The notes beneath the pieces were generated by a model. The model was not told the origin of the DNA. It ran no database searches and worked only from the letters and a program-made list of their open reading frames with translations. Below, in pieces: positions 35,514 through 48,500 of a stretch of DNA of 64,000 nucleotides (its first letter is position 1; each line of letters starts with the position of its first letter). The stretch covers positions 12,742,790 to 12,806,789 of the forward strand of contig CM119269.1 of assembly GCA_051294375.1 (NCBI GenBank). The letters run 5' to 3'. The translations under genes were made by a program, and so were the position numbers. This DNA comes from Paraspadella gotoi (taxonomy: Eukaryota; Chaetognatha).

Positions 35514-36763
35514 TGTCGTTCATTTAATTATTATTGCTTTTACTTTACAAAACTTTGAGTACAGAACGACTAAATTCTATGATCGTCTCGCTCTAAACTA
35601 TTTGAATTCGTTAATTGAAAGCAATATTTTCAGACATCTCTGTCCGCGCTATAGCTAAACAAATGTAACACCTGAAAAAAGCATTTCTATTCTTAATTTT
35701 CGAAGTGACATTCCGTCAGCAAAAAAGGTTTTTAACATATTTCAACTTTTAATGCAAATGAATCTTGGCTTTGTGATAATTTCCACATCTTTTCCTTTCC
35801 AATATCATAAAAGAAGGCACGATTTCATTGGGGTAAATAAACGTAAACCAGTCCACTTCAAATATCAAAATACACATTATAATAAAAAGATTTATAGGAT
35901 AAATATGAACTGGTAATACACATATAATATACATCTACAAAATTCCAAGATTTCCTTGCTTCACCATTTATTACTATTAGTTTACTCCTATATATAAAAA
36001 TAATTAAAATAATAAATGTGCTTTTAATCTGCTTAAATACCAATTGTTAGATCGAAATAAAATATCTGAACAGGACAGAAATAGACTTTGAGTCTTGGAT
36101 GCAACTTAAAAATGAAATTTATGTAAAAAAATTGTAACAAAAAGTTGAAGTTTTTAGTAAACAAAGCTTATTGTTTTTTTTTTGTAAAAGAAAATATATA
36201 GACTATAAAAGGTAAATTGCATTGATAGAAAATTCGTAAAAAATTGGCAGGTTTGCATTGATTCATGAATAATACTGCGAAACAATTTAGAAGTCATGAT
36301 ATGAAGACAATAACAAAAACAGGACCACAATAGCGGGAAAAAACGTCAAGAGCTTAATCTACGAAAAGCTTAAGCTTAGCCTACTTATTACTATTTCATA
36401 TTTGGGAAACTGAGTAACAACAGCAGTGCCCAAGGTCTAAAAATTAAGACAAAAACCGTGGGACGCTTTTTTAGTATTTATTACACCTAACTAAATCACT
36501 GTAATTTACAGTGATGTAGGTAGCAGGAATTCGGGTTTGGCAGGGGCTTTTGCATTTGTACACAAGAGATCGTTTACACTAAAAATAGAATCGATGAAGT
36601 GAGTTACCGAATAAAAAACCACCTTGAGTTTTCGACGATCGAGTTGTATTTTGTTTTTGTTTTGCTCCGTGTGGTTTTTTTTTTTTATAGCGTGTTTAGG
36701 TCGAGGCCGCGAGAGGGATAAGAAAACGACGCCGCGAGAGGGATAAGAAAACGACGCCGCGAC
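35514..36763. other. Intergenic, no gene recognised
   Basis: AT-rich spacer between the 3' end of SCAP and the start of the 207-residue membrane protein gene, both on the minus strand. It includes a short perfect-arm palindrome near 36495-36515 and a two-copy 27-bp repeat (36709-36763) that runs into the SCAP stop. Confidence 0.6.
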
Positions 36764-37407
36764 TCAATCCTTCTTATTGAGTCCAGTTGGAAAGTGAACA
36801 ACAGAGACGCCGCTTTTGGCGACGACGACGACGACGACGGCGCCATCGCTCAACCTCGTCGTCAAAGTCGTCGACGCCGTTTTCGTCGTCGTCTTCGTCG
36901 ACGGCAACGCCACGCCCCCAAGAAACCGTCGACACTCGAGATCGAAGACGCCGAGAACGCCGGCGTCGCTCGCGACGGCGATGGCGTCTTCGTCGCCGAT
37001 GAGCGCCGCCGACGAAATACGAAAGCCGGCGTCGAACGGAACTCGATGCAAAAGAGCGCCGGAATCTCGAGCGAAGGTGGAGACGGAATTGGCAACGCCG
37101 TCGACGACGAGGAGACGCGACGCCGAGAGAAATACGCCCACTGGCGCCGCTTTTGACTCTGATCGTAGTTTGTGCAGACAAAGACCGGACGATGGGCGAG
37201 ATTCTGATCGCAATTTGTGCAGACTGAGACCTGAGGAAAGACTCCAGGTCATCACCGTCCCTTCTGCGTCGCTGGAGACCAATTGGGCCTCGTCGGCGCC
37301 AGGGTCAAAGGTCAGAGAGACGATGGCGGATTCGTGACCCGAGAGATGATGGAGAATGACGCCATCTTGGATGCGAGAGACCTTATGAGAGACGGGAAGT
37401 GGTTTGT

Positions 37408-37464
<57 letters not shown>

Positions 37465-37875
37465 GGACTTAATCTCTCGTTGTAATTCGTTGCTCTTGAG
37501 TTCCTTTTGTGAAGTGTTTAAAAATATAAACAATCAATACTTGTTTACAAACATTACCGTTCATTATTACTTCATTACTATGTATAATCATGATTTTCTT
37601 TCATACAGATTGTAACAATATTATTAGGTCTTATATGGTCTAATATCTTTTATATGTCATTAATAATCTTTTTGTGGCTATTTATATCGTTATTGATTAG
37701 GCTGAGCTTACCTGAGAGATCATTGCTATTCTGATTGATTCCCGATGCTTGCTTTTGCTTACCTCCAGTTCTAGATCATACTTGATCCCAGAAACTTGCG
37801 TGTCAATCTGATTGCTGCCTGCAATATTGATACTCTCAGAAGGGTGAGCAAGAGACGGAAAAACCTCGCTCATCA

Positions 37876-37956
<81 letters not shown>

Positions 37957-40900
37957 ACACGCACCTTGATCATTCCCTCGTTGCAGCCAGTAACGACTTT
38001 TCCGCCTCCAACGACAAGATCACCCAAAGGAGTTTTGTGTGCTCTGACGGATTGGTTGAGGAAGAGTACCTGTTAAGGGTTAGTTTAATTAGTTAATTAG
38101 TTTAATTAAGTATTAAACAATGATTGAATAGAAAGAAAATTCATTAACTTTCAATGGGACTCTGCAACGCCTTACCTCCGAACACCCTTCCATCGTCGCG
38201 CCATCTTGAGGGTAAGTCTCGTGCAGAAAAAAGTCGAGCATGCCGTCCAGGTGCGCCGCCACGATGAAAACGGGACTATTCGCGGTCATCGACGATTCGG
38301 CGACGGAGGCTGGCGCCGCTTCGAGGTGCGTAACGCCGGATTGAAGGCCGGCGTCGCCGGATTGACGACAGACGACGCCGGGTTTAGTTGCCGGTTGAAA
38401 GACGTGAGTCTCGACGCTTCCGTCGCCACAGCCAAAGTAGAGGACATCGTTGACTAGACAGAGACACCAAACGGCGGCGACGCGCGACTTGGCGCCTTCG
38501 TTCGATCCAGAAGAGACGGAATCCTCGGAATCTTCCGGCGCCGCGAGTTCGTCGATGCTCCAACCGGATTCTGCGCCGGATTTTCCTACGTAGGAATCTT
38601 CGATGCTGCCGGAAGAGGGTCGCCGCGGCTCGCAGGACTTCGCCGAGTCCGGCGCGGCCCATCTGGCGATTCGCGCGACGGCGGCGCCGGTTTCCACGTC
38701 GAAGACGACCACCTTGGCGCCGCTGGTGTCCGTCGCCGCGAAGAGACGAGAAGAGACGCGCGACGCCTCCACTTCCGCGGCGTCGTTTCCCGTCAACAAA
38801 GGAAGAACGGCGACGGAATCGGCGGCGACAATTTTGGCTCCTGCGGAGGGAGCGGCGGCGTCGGCTGCTGCGGCGGATGAGCAGGAGGCTGCGCGCCACT
38901 CGGCGTAGTTTTTGGAACAGACGCAAAAGTAGAGAGCGAAGCAAGTGTAAGCGAGAACAAAGACGACGAGACAGACGAAACCAAATAGGAAGAGGAGGAG
39001 CATCGATTCTTCGTGACGAAGAGAAAAGAGTGAATCGTCGGATGCGGAAAGTCGAGCGAATCGGACGAAGCGGGCCAAACGAGACGGAGATCCGAAGAGA
39101 AGACCGGACGCGATGTCTTCCTCTTCGAAAGCGTTTGCTTCCTCGGAGAGGATCGTCGAGGAGTTCCCGCGTCCGAAACTGGCGGCGACGAAAACGTTGG
39201 GAAGGACGGAGACGAATCGATTCTCGAAGGGCAGATCGAGTTGAGCGACGAGGGTTCGAAGATGAGACGACGCGTGACGTTGCGTCACTCGATCCAATCG
39301 CTCCACCACGGTGGCGTTGCCATCGACGGCGCTTCGATCCGCGCCGAAGAGGCCCAACTCCCGCCAGGCGTCTCTGAGAGCGCCGGCGTCGTCCAAATCG
39401 CCGCAATAGAGCGCCGCGACGTAAGCGATCCACGCCGCGGCGCCGAAGATGACGCCGCGAAGGACGAATCTCTTCTCCGTCACGAAGTCGACGACTCGAA
39501 GTCTTTTTGAAGAGGAAGGGGAGGAGGAAGAGAAGGAAGAGGAGAAAGAGGAGAGACGAGGAAAAGAACTCTTCCTCTTTCTCCTCTGAGTCAAAGATGG
39601 CGACGTTCTAGGCCACTCGGCGACGGCGCCGCGAGGATCAGCAGCCAGAGATATTTCGGCGCCGGTATCCAAAACGGCGCCGTCGTTTCGCGGCGTCGAG
39701 TAGAGGACGTCCTCGAGATCGACGCGACAAACGTCGATGGAGACGACGCTGACGAAAAACGTCATCTGGAGGAAGAAGGAGGAAGCGACGGCGACGACGC
39801 CCACGAGGCAAAAGTCACCGACGGCCGGAACCGGCGTCGCTAATCCGGCGAGAAGGATCGCCGAGACGATGGCGCCGTGTTTGGCGATAGAGACGCCGTC
39901 TTTGGCGAGACCTCGCGCCAGGCGGCGTTGGCGATCGACGCCGATCGGTTGAGCGACGACGGATTTGGTGAGAACGAGGACATTTTCAAGGCCGATGATG
40001 AGGACGAGGTAAGGAAAGACGACGCCGCCCTGGCGGAAGGAATATTCATTTTAAGGTAAGTTAATATTCGATTGTGAGTTAAACTTAAAAAAGAGCTGTT
40101 GATACGTGCATTCGAAATTTTGAATTTTGTTACCAAGTTTCAATTTACAGGCATTCATCCTCAAAATAAAATAAAAATTAATTAATTTCACGAATAAAAA
40201 TAGGGTTTGACCCAGAGTAAATAAATTATAAATTTATAAATTTATAAATTTTGTCGACTCATCAGTCCATCACAGAAGATACAGAGATGGAACCGGATCA
40301 GAAGCTCGGGAAAAATCACTGAAATGGAATCGAGCTCTCTGATACAGAGACGGAACCGGATCGGAGGCTCTGGAAGAAATTACCAGAATGAATCGAGCTC
40401 TCTGATTGGCCGAGACTCAGATGGAAGCGGCCAATGAGCGAAGAGGCTGTAAAATTTACCAATGTCTCTGATCCACTTGCTCTGTATAAATAGATGTAGA
40501 TTTTGTATCCTGGCATTCTGTCCAAAATTGACACCGTCTTCATATCTGTTTTTATATCAATAAATTCCACTTTGGTTTCACGTTCAAACCCTGTCTATTT
40601 ACTTAAATGTGGTGACAGGAGTGGATTCGACACCCCACGCTCTCAAGAAAAGAAGAATCAAGCCTTACCAACAACGACCACGCCACCCCTCAAGAAGATG
40701 GATTCCCCAGCCCCCAACTATTCCCCCAGCCAAAGCCGGCTGAAGAAAGGGGCCGCGAAGCCAGCCACAGGCACCGCAACAAAATGAAGACGGTAGCAGC
40801 CACCGCGAGGATCTCGACTACCATACGTTCGAACTCACGGGAGCTCTCTTAGAGCAATGCCAATTGGAGACGAATCAAGCGGAAGTGACACGCCAAATCC

Positions 40901-43900
40901 TTACGTTAATAAACAGTGCGAATTTAAAAAATGACCAAAACTACGCACGAATGAATAAAAGATTCGACGATACCGAGACGAAGCTTGGCACAAAATGGAT
41001 GAAATTCATCAAATGATGAAAGTCATGATGTCCCGCGACAACGGCCGCGACGTCAACACACGACTGACGCATCTAGCTCAGACTCCGTCGCCACCATCTA
41101 ACCTCTACCCCAGCCCGGCCGCCCTCGCCGCCGCCGCTGCGGCCGGTCAACCTCAAACTGGGCCTTTTGCCAGCCAAACTCTAGTAAAAGGCTTCCAATC
41201 ACCAGAGGAATCCCCCTCGGAAAGCGGAAGAAGCGATCCGCCGTCCTATACGCCTGTCGAGCAGCCCATTAAACTGGAAAAAAGGAGCGACGAATCTCCG
41301 GAAGATTTTCTTCGTAGCTTCTACGAAGCCTTCAAGGACTCCCCTTCACCGGACAAGGTTGACCAGCAACTTCGGGCCCTCCTTGCGCGAGACAAGGTCG
41401 CGAACAGGTTCTTGGAACCCATCAACCAATCCATGTGGTTGGGACTGCGCGCGTTGTGCGAGGGCTCCTCGGTCAGCATAGCGGAGGCTCTCGCCGAAGC
41501 AAAGATCGAGGTGGACCCGCAGGTCCATGCCAAATATGGCCTCGCCCTCGTCAATGCCGCGAAAGAAAACTTCGAGGCGGTAAGAGAAAAGGACAGAGCA
41601 TCAATACCGGACTACGTTGCCCAGATGCTGGTGGAAGCTATGGAACCCTATGTACCAGGGATAACGTCGGAGACGCTAGAATGGACCCAAATGCTCGAGA
41701 GAGGCGAAACCGCCGTCTTGGCAAAGCAATTGAATATAAATTGCGGGGATATTTAAAGAAAACGGCCGACAACTCCATCAGGAAAATCGTAAGGACCGTG
41801 TCCGATGACGACAAGGAAAAACTCATCAATGCGCTCTCCAAAAGGCCAAACGGATAAAGATCCGAGTAGCAGTGCCACGGCCTTTTACCAAGGAACTGTT
41901 CTTCAGGAAATGAACAACATGAATGAAAAGATAAAGGAACTGAAGAAGACTTAGACAACGCACGGCGTCCAACCAAACGGATCGCCAACCGGATCGCCGC
42001 TATGAACGTCGTGATCGCCGTAGTCCCAGTCGAAACTACGAAAGAAAATTCGACAAAAGCCGCGACTGGAGAAACGAAAAAAAGCCAGGATGGCGCGACG
42101 AGAAAAGAGGGAAGAAAGCTCCACACTTTGGAAAAAGACGGGATATTGTTGATGTAACTAATGAATTTAATTCCGACTCTGCTGATGAATTTGATGCAAA
42201 TAAAGATGATTCTTATTATCCCTGCGTTGTGAATAAAAACAAGGACAGTAGGAAAACAAACAACAGCACAGACCAGATCCTAAAAGAATCTTATAGAAAC
42301 CTTGGAGAAAAGGTGATGAGAGAAAACACACAGCGAGTGAAACACGAGAATAGAAACAAAATCAAAGAGTTAGCCAACACGGCCAACAAATTAAGAGGCA
42401 AATCAACCGCGTCTAGGATGTACAAATTACTTAAACCTTTGTGCGCAGAAGAGATCGCCCTCGCCAACAAATTCATCCACAAGCTGGGCTGGACGGACTG
42501 GACTAAAGCTGACCAAGCAGGAAAGAAGGCGATCATAAAAAGATCGAAAATCTGTGCTAAACTAGTTAGAAAAGCCATCCGGACCAAACCAAACCAGGAA
42601 TATCAATCCCAACTCCCAGTGGAAGAACCAGCTAAAGCCCAGCAAAAACGAAAAAGTAGACCCAACCCAATGAAGCGACAGGGTAAGCCTTCCCTAAGAA
42701 AGCTTCGACCAGCAGGGGATAAAAACAATCCTACTTATGAATTAATTGCCGGGGAACAAAATGGCGAATCTCTCCACCAGGCGACCATCACATACCCAGC
42801 TATTACATACGACTCAAATAATTTAATGGTCACGCTCAATTTTAATAATGATAATCTTTTCGAGTCGCACGAATTATTGCGCGAGTGAAGATAATTTGTA
42901 AACTTTAAAAATCCCTAGCGATTTGAAATTATTTTCATTGAATCCCGATTGATTCATTGTTCGATAGATTGTTTTCCTTCAAAAAAAGTGTAGTACCCCC
43001 GCCGCCCCACCGCCCAGTCCCCGTCTCACCCGCATGGGCGTTCCCAGATCCAACCGCGCGCAGACGCCGAAAGACGTCGCCAGGGACGCGGCGATGGTCG
43101 CCACCGCCGCCACCGCCAACCCGGACTTACTTTTCACCATGACCATCTTGCGGGTGGAAAAGTAAAAATAGACGAAGAGGAGAATGAAGGCGGAGGCGAG
43201 CGGCGAATGGCGGCGGAGCGGTGAGACGGCGGGATGGAAGAGAATGTGGGTGGCGGGGGAGGGACAGTCTGGAAAAGGGTTTATGACAATTTGTTGTGAC
43301 AGTCAGATTAACAACAACCGATTGTAATTTAGTATAACTAGATACAATCTCTCTTTTATGATATTAATTTACTAATGATATGTGAAGGGGAATAAATTAA
43401 AGAAAATTTAATCATTGATTAATCTCTCACCAATATTCACTATCAATGATTAAAAAAAAAACTGTTTTATTCATCACTGAATTAAAATTCATGATAGAAT
43501 ATTGAACAAAAATTTTGATGGAAATTTATTCCTGACAACTGAGCGGTAAACATGTTGATTGTTGATTGTTGAACCCAGGTGACCCACTAAATGACCCTAC
43601 CTAGTACCTACCTTCGTGCTTCGCTCGCGGACGAAACTCTCCTCCGAGACTTCTCCCCAACTCTTCCTTCAATTCCTCCAAGAATCCTTCATCGCGACGC
43701 CGCAGAAAAACCGACGCCGCGAAGGCGACGAGTTTCCGGCGTCGTCGTCGCCATCTCGCCGAAGACGACGCCCATTCGGCGACTCCGCTCTCGGACCAAG
43801 GAACGCCAAGCGCCGCTTCGGCCAGAGACACGGCGCCGCGAAAGAGGCGTGGCCGAAAGTGGGCGGCGCCGAGAGAGGAGAGGATGCCACTGAAAGAAAG

Positions 43901-44746
43901 TAGGGAGTTAAGAATGTGAGGTACAATTGTCAAGTCCATTAATGGTTTACAATTATGGACTGGGTTTTTTTTTTTTTGCGGTCTTGTTTGTAGTTTAAAA
44001 TATAAAATAAGATAGTTTGGTTAATTTTTAACTTTTTGCAACTTGAAACTATCATTTAATGATCAGAGGGCTTTTGTATTATTTAGTAAAATTACAATTG
44101 TTTTTATTGTAACGTTGAAACACCTGAAGTTTCCATTCGTTTCATTTTTCCAAAAAACCGCGGGAGAAATTATGAGACAATCACTGGCATTTGATTGATT
44201 CTTGTTGTTGTTGTTGTCGTCTTTGTCAATCTCTTTGTCCTTCGCTTCAAAGGCGACGCCTCCTTTCAAACAGACGTTCTCCAAAGCGACGCCGGTTTTA
44301 GACCGAAAACGTCGGATCGTCTTTGTCAACCGAAGCGAAGCCATCAAAGCGGCGTCGATCTCTTCTCGGCGAAGACGATTGCGGCGCCCAGGTGACAAAA
44401 CGACACCGTAGACGACGAACCTCTGCAGCCAAGCGGCGCGATTGTCGTCTGTCAACCAGATCGGCGTCGGTGACGTCGAGACTTTTTCGTGACAGTTGGG
44501 AGAAGAACGAAAAGTCGTCGTCGTCGTCGCCGTCTTCGTCGTGGCGTTGTGGCGCGGCGTCAAAGGCGACAACGGCAAGCACGCCACGGCGACCACGACT
44601 GCAGCCAGGGTCATCATTGCTATCGGCCGTCGCGCCACGAAGACGCCGTAGTGGTAGAAACATCGCTCCAGTGACGTGCATTTGGCCGATGTCGTTGCTG
44701 GAGTTAGGGGAGCTGAGGTTGAAGAGGTAGCGGAATCTGGAGTCAT
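36764..44746 (-). CDS. SCAP: SCAP, SREBP cleavage-activating protein, six exons
   Basis: Exons in transcript order: 44124-44746, 43612-43889, 43030-43268, 38176-40029, 37965-38069, 36764-37381. Phases match and the total is 3717 nt (1238 residues; human SCAP about 1279). SCAP is a polytopic ER membrane protein that escorts SREBP to the Golgi when sterols are low. Visible: first membrane span after HYGVFVARRP; lumenal loop ending PAVFWKNE; GVPW...SG before the sterol-sensing domain; YFYFSTRK (the aromatic position linked to INSIG binding in mammals); and YLVLIIGLENVLVLTKSVV, almost the mammalian text. At the COPII-binding hexapeptide MELADL the gene has VDLEDV. A second lumenal loop (residues about 500-700) leads to the last span and KNYAEW, then C-terminal WD40 blades (GDLVVGGGKVVTGCNEGMIK, HLSGHESAIVSLTF, SSDAEGTVMTW), ending HFPTGLNKKD. 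An LTR element lies antisense in intron 3. The start is the first ATG, 35-40 residues before the first span. Confidence 0.93.
37411..37957. repeat. (TC)n microsatellites in SCAP introns
   Basis: CT runs at about 37411-37461 and 37876-37957, flanking the 105-bp SCAP exon 37965-38069. On the coding strand of SCAP these are GA tracts next to splice sites. Confidence 0.95.
40612..40640 (+). other. Primer-binding site of the LTR element
   Basis: TGGTGACAGGAGTGGATTCG begins just after the LTR. It is complementary to the 3' end of a tRNA (TGG start for CCA, then a T-arm-like GATTCGA/CCCACG), of the Leu/Ser type. Confidence 0.65.
40995..41857 (+). pseudogene. gag-like frame of the LTR element, frameshifted
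   Basis: A 253-codon frame (40995-41756) has an Ala/Pro-rich start, then a capsid-like region with the typical ESPEDFLRSFYEAF helix and a helical C-terminal half. Similar coding continues in another frame to 41857, so a frameshift near 41710-41740 breaks it. Gag forms the particle of the retroelement. No zinc knuckle was noticed. Confidence 0.55.
41953..42888 (+). pseudogene. Basic and unknown downstream frame of the LTR element
   Basis: A frame open from about 41953 to 42888 lacks a good start. Its first part is very Arg/Lys-rich (nucleocapsid-like, YERRDRRSPSRNYERK). The rest is helical and Lys-rich, and the end has an ATITYPAITYDSNNLMVT segment. It has no protease or reverse transcriptase motifs. 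It may be the tail of gag or an accessory frame. Confidence 0.4.
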
Positions 44747-45272
44747 AGTAGAGATTCGGATTTAAGTTTGATGGAATGTTTGTATAAAGTTTGCGTCGTG
44801 GTAGTTTATTTTTTGTTTTGAAATATTTGTTTTCTGGACTTGATTTCGTGTCGTTTGTATGATTTCTACTTTGTATAACTTGAAAGACTGGCGGGAGAAG
44901 TAGATACCAAAAAATGAGGAGTTGAATGATGAGGTTAATTTGATGTTTTTTAAAGTTAAGTTTAATGTTCCCCCCTAAACCAGCACGGGTGGAGTTTACG
45001 TAATCACATGGTCCGAAAAGTCGCCCTGGTGGAACGGAGCAGGAACTAACTAAACAGATGTAAACATTATAAAGGGCATGGGAACGATATCAAAGCCAGG
45101 TCGAAAATCCTTTGCGCACGAAGCGAGCTCTTTACTCTTCTCTCTCAATCGATTTATGTTTTTTTTTTTAACTTGTAAAAAAAACAAATGTCCTATAACT
45201 ACTCCCAGTTAATTCCGATGCTATTTTATCTTTAGCAGTCGACGCCGACTCGTGGCGCCTCCGACGGACGGA
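44747..45272. promoter_or_regulatory. Likely shared promoter of SCAP and the dispanin gene
   Basis: SCAP (minus) and the dispanin gene (plus) are head to head with about 0.5-0.8 kb between start codons. No TATA box is placed with confidence. A bidirectional promoter is inferred from geometry alone. Confidence 0.35.
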
Positions 45273-45383
45273 ATGTGCAACTGGATCGACGTTTACAAAA
45301 GAGCAGCGTCAATGAGACCGATAAGAATTGAAAAACTTTCCAGTTGCGTGTCGTCGTCGTTGTCGTCTTCCTCTTTTGATTGG
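45273..45383 (+). CDS. Possible alternative first exon of the dispanin gene
   Basis: A frame open from the acceptor-like TTTAGCAG near 45236, with ATG at 45273, ends at a consensus GTAAGG donor (45384). It ends in phase 0, matching both 45560 (start) and 45931 (phase 0). It would give an N-terminus MCNWIDVYKRAASMRP followed by a Ser-rich stretch. Confidence 0.3.
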
Positions 45384-45559
45384 GTAAGGTCATGGCCTAT
45401 TTCAAGGTGTTGCTTTTCTTAAATTAAAACAAACTAGGAAAAATTCCCGGGAGAAACAACTTTGATTAATTGAAGTCGACATTTTTATGGGTAAAAATGA
45501 AAAAAGCGGCGAATAAATTATTACCAAGTTTCTTCCATCTGGTCACCGACAAATGAAAT

Positions 45560-48500
45560 ATGGCCACGACGACGACGACGACGACCAGGACGACGACGTC
45601 GTCTGCGACTCGCGGAGAATTCCAACTTATAGAGGAACAGTATTCGGTAAGCGTCTCACTCCAAAATTAAACAAACAAAATTAAACAATTACTGTATTGT
45701 AGAAAATGTTAAAGTTCACATATCGTTTTGCTAGATAAAATTTAGCTCGTCCCATTATCTTAGACACATAACTACTGGTTCAACCCCTTACAGTCATGCT
45801 GATTAAATGTAATAGTACCGGAATATACTAGATAGGAAGGCTAACGGAGGTGGTAAGAATTTATCCGTGGTCAGATGTTGCCATAGTATTAGCGTTATTA
45901 TTGTAACTTAGTTCCAATCTCCGAATCCAGCGTTCCATGCGTCCCTCCCATCATCTGGCGGAGTCCGTCTACGCCGCCATCGTCTGCTTTCCCTTCGGCC
46001 TCTTTCCTCTCATTTTCGCCATCAACTCGAAGAGAAGCATCAAAGAGGGAGATTTCACCACAGGGAGGGAATTGGGTCAGTTGGTGTGGGGGTGGGGGCT
46101 GTTGCTGTTGCTGTTCTTGATGCTGATGTTGCTGCAGTTGCTGATGACAAAGGGGATGATGACAATATGATTATGATAATTTTACTACTAATGATGACGA
46201 CGATGGTGATTTATAAATTTGATGATGATACAAAAGTTTTGATTGTGACCTTGTGACATTAACGATGACATTATTTAATAAATGATGATGAAGATATTTA
46301 TGATGATAAAAATTGATGATAGCATGTTGATAATGATAATCTTTTCATACAATTGAAACATTCTTTGAAATATTATACCACTTCATTGATAGGGAGGCCA
46401 GGTTTACTGAGAGTGAATAAACAAGACTGTGAGAGAGTCTTGATTGAAAGCTTGCAGAAACCTGCTATGTTATTATCTTGTAAGTGTGATGGAGGCCTTA
46501 AACCAACAAAGCCTGTCCAGAGTCAGGGACAAGATAGCTTATTTATTAAATGAATGGATAATTTTTATATTGGTTGTACTAATTTCATACCAAGATTTCA
46601 ATGATGATAATTAATGATAATATTGACGATGACGTGACATGTGACACGTGACACTCGAATTAGCGATGACACGGATTCGATGCTGGTATTCTGTCTGTGG
46701 AATAAAACATTCGACGCGGACTATCGCTTGTTACTCTCTCTTAAGTTATTAACTACTACTTAATCGGATATTTTATTATTTAAAAAATTAGTTCCCGTTT
46801 AATCCGAATTTCATCGCCCGGGTTTTCCCCTCTTTTCTTTTTTTTTTCAATGGGGAAATTGTGTGAAAGACGAGTGAAGGTCGCGGCATCCGCTGTGATT
46901 CACTCGTGATCGAAAAACCGACGATTGGCTAATGCTAAACCTATGACCTGGTCACTAAATTTAATCCCCAATCAAATGCCTCACAATAATTCGAAACCGA
47001 AATGATTAAATCTAGCGGATACTATCCTTAATCCATAAGAGATGAGAATATGAGTGTTCTATGACAGATCATAAAAGGTACGGAGAGTTCTATGACAGTT
47101 CTATGACAGTTTCTTTGATATGCATATGAATTAGCCTCAGTCTCTATCGCTAAATATTAATGAGGTTCTAAATCTCTTTCTCAAGATATTTTGTTTGAAC
47201 TGATTCTATACTCGTCACCATCTATCTTTAAAAAAGTCCATTATTTAAATTTGAAATCTTTATTTTAAAACAAAAAAACTTTAAAACTTAATTTTTAAAA
47301 AACTAAAAGCCCATTTTTAAAATAAAAATAAAAACTAAACAAAATTAAAAAATAAGGGCTGAATGAACAATTTTTGCGCGCAAAATATAACAATTTTCAA
47401 TATTCTTGGGTAAATATAACATGTAAAAAACAATTTTTCAATATTCTTGAGTAAATATGGCGATATTCTTGAGTAGATATGACAACTTGGGATACCGAGA
47501 CAATGATGAGGGAGTGGAGAGAGGAGCGGAAGTGTGGAGTCGAGAGGAGAAGAGAGTGCGTTGTGAAAGACACAAAGACACTGATGAGAGGGTGGTGGGA
47601 GGAGCGGAAGAAGGAAAAAAGAGCGCGTTGTGAGAGACATGTTTATTAGTAAAGTAAGTTTTAAGTTTAAATTTTTTAAATGTTTTAAATAAAAATAAAA
47701 TTTGCGGTTTAATTAGAATTTGCTGTTTAATTAAAAATAAAATTTGTGTAAATACATGTATAAACTTTTACTAGTCGTGATATAAATTTGATTGCGTTAG
47801 TTAGTGTTTCAAAATATTTTTAGCTAGTTCACAGTTCTCTTTGTTCAATTACGATCATCAAAAACCAAAAACCAAACCGAATCGATGTTAATGAATTCAG
47901 AGTCTCTTCAAACAAAAGATTTTTTGAAAAAAATAAGTCAGTGATATTCGCTCAAACAAAATTATTCATACATTTGAGGATTTAAAAAAACCATGAGAAG
48001 ATGATATTCGTTCAAACAAAATTATTCATACATTTGAGGATGATCAAATTCTCATTAATATTTATCGATAGAGACCGAGGTATATTCATCCGATTATTTA
48101 ACAATAGAGATTAAGGCAAGTTCATATGCATATCAATAACTGTCATAGAACTCTCCGTACCTTTTATGACCTGTCATAGAACACTCATATTCTCATCTCT
48201 TCCATAACCCCGATCTCTATCCAAATCCTTAACCATAATCCCAAACCTAATCCCTAACTTTAACTACTAATATACCTAAGATAAAAATCATATCTTAAAC
48301 ACTAAATTCTGATATAATTCTTAGTTTGGAAGCTTTTGAAAAACATGGCCATTTCATTTTGAAAAACATGGTCATTTCATTTTGAAAAACATGGCCATTT
48401 CATTTTGAAAAACATGGCCATTTCATTTTGAAAAACATGGTCATTTCATTTTGAAAAACATGGCCATTTCATTTTGAAAAACATGGTCATTTCATTTCAT

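Larger units (their letters stand above)
40255..42900 (+). mobile_element. Decayed LTR retroelement (gag only) in SCAP intron 3
   Basis: An LTR-like block (about 40255-40608) contains two copies of a roughly 63-bp U3-type repeat, a TATA box (CTGTATAAATAG near 40483) and AATAAA near 40560. A primer-binding-site-like sequence, a leader and gag-type frames follow. No pol genes, envelope or 3' LTR are seen, so it is truncated or non-autonomous. It is inserted antisense to SCAP between the two halves of the sterol-sensing domain, and the host splice sites remain intact. Confidence 0.7.

Noticed and set aside
36787-37337. Plus-strand frames of 71-173 codons
   Set aside because: Antisense shadows of the last SCAP exon, which carries WD40 sequence on the minus strand.
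38384-39433. 349-codon minus frame and several plus frames over the SCAP exon
   Set aside because: Arg-rich shadows of the GC-rich SCAP exon, which has the family-matching frame.
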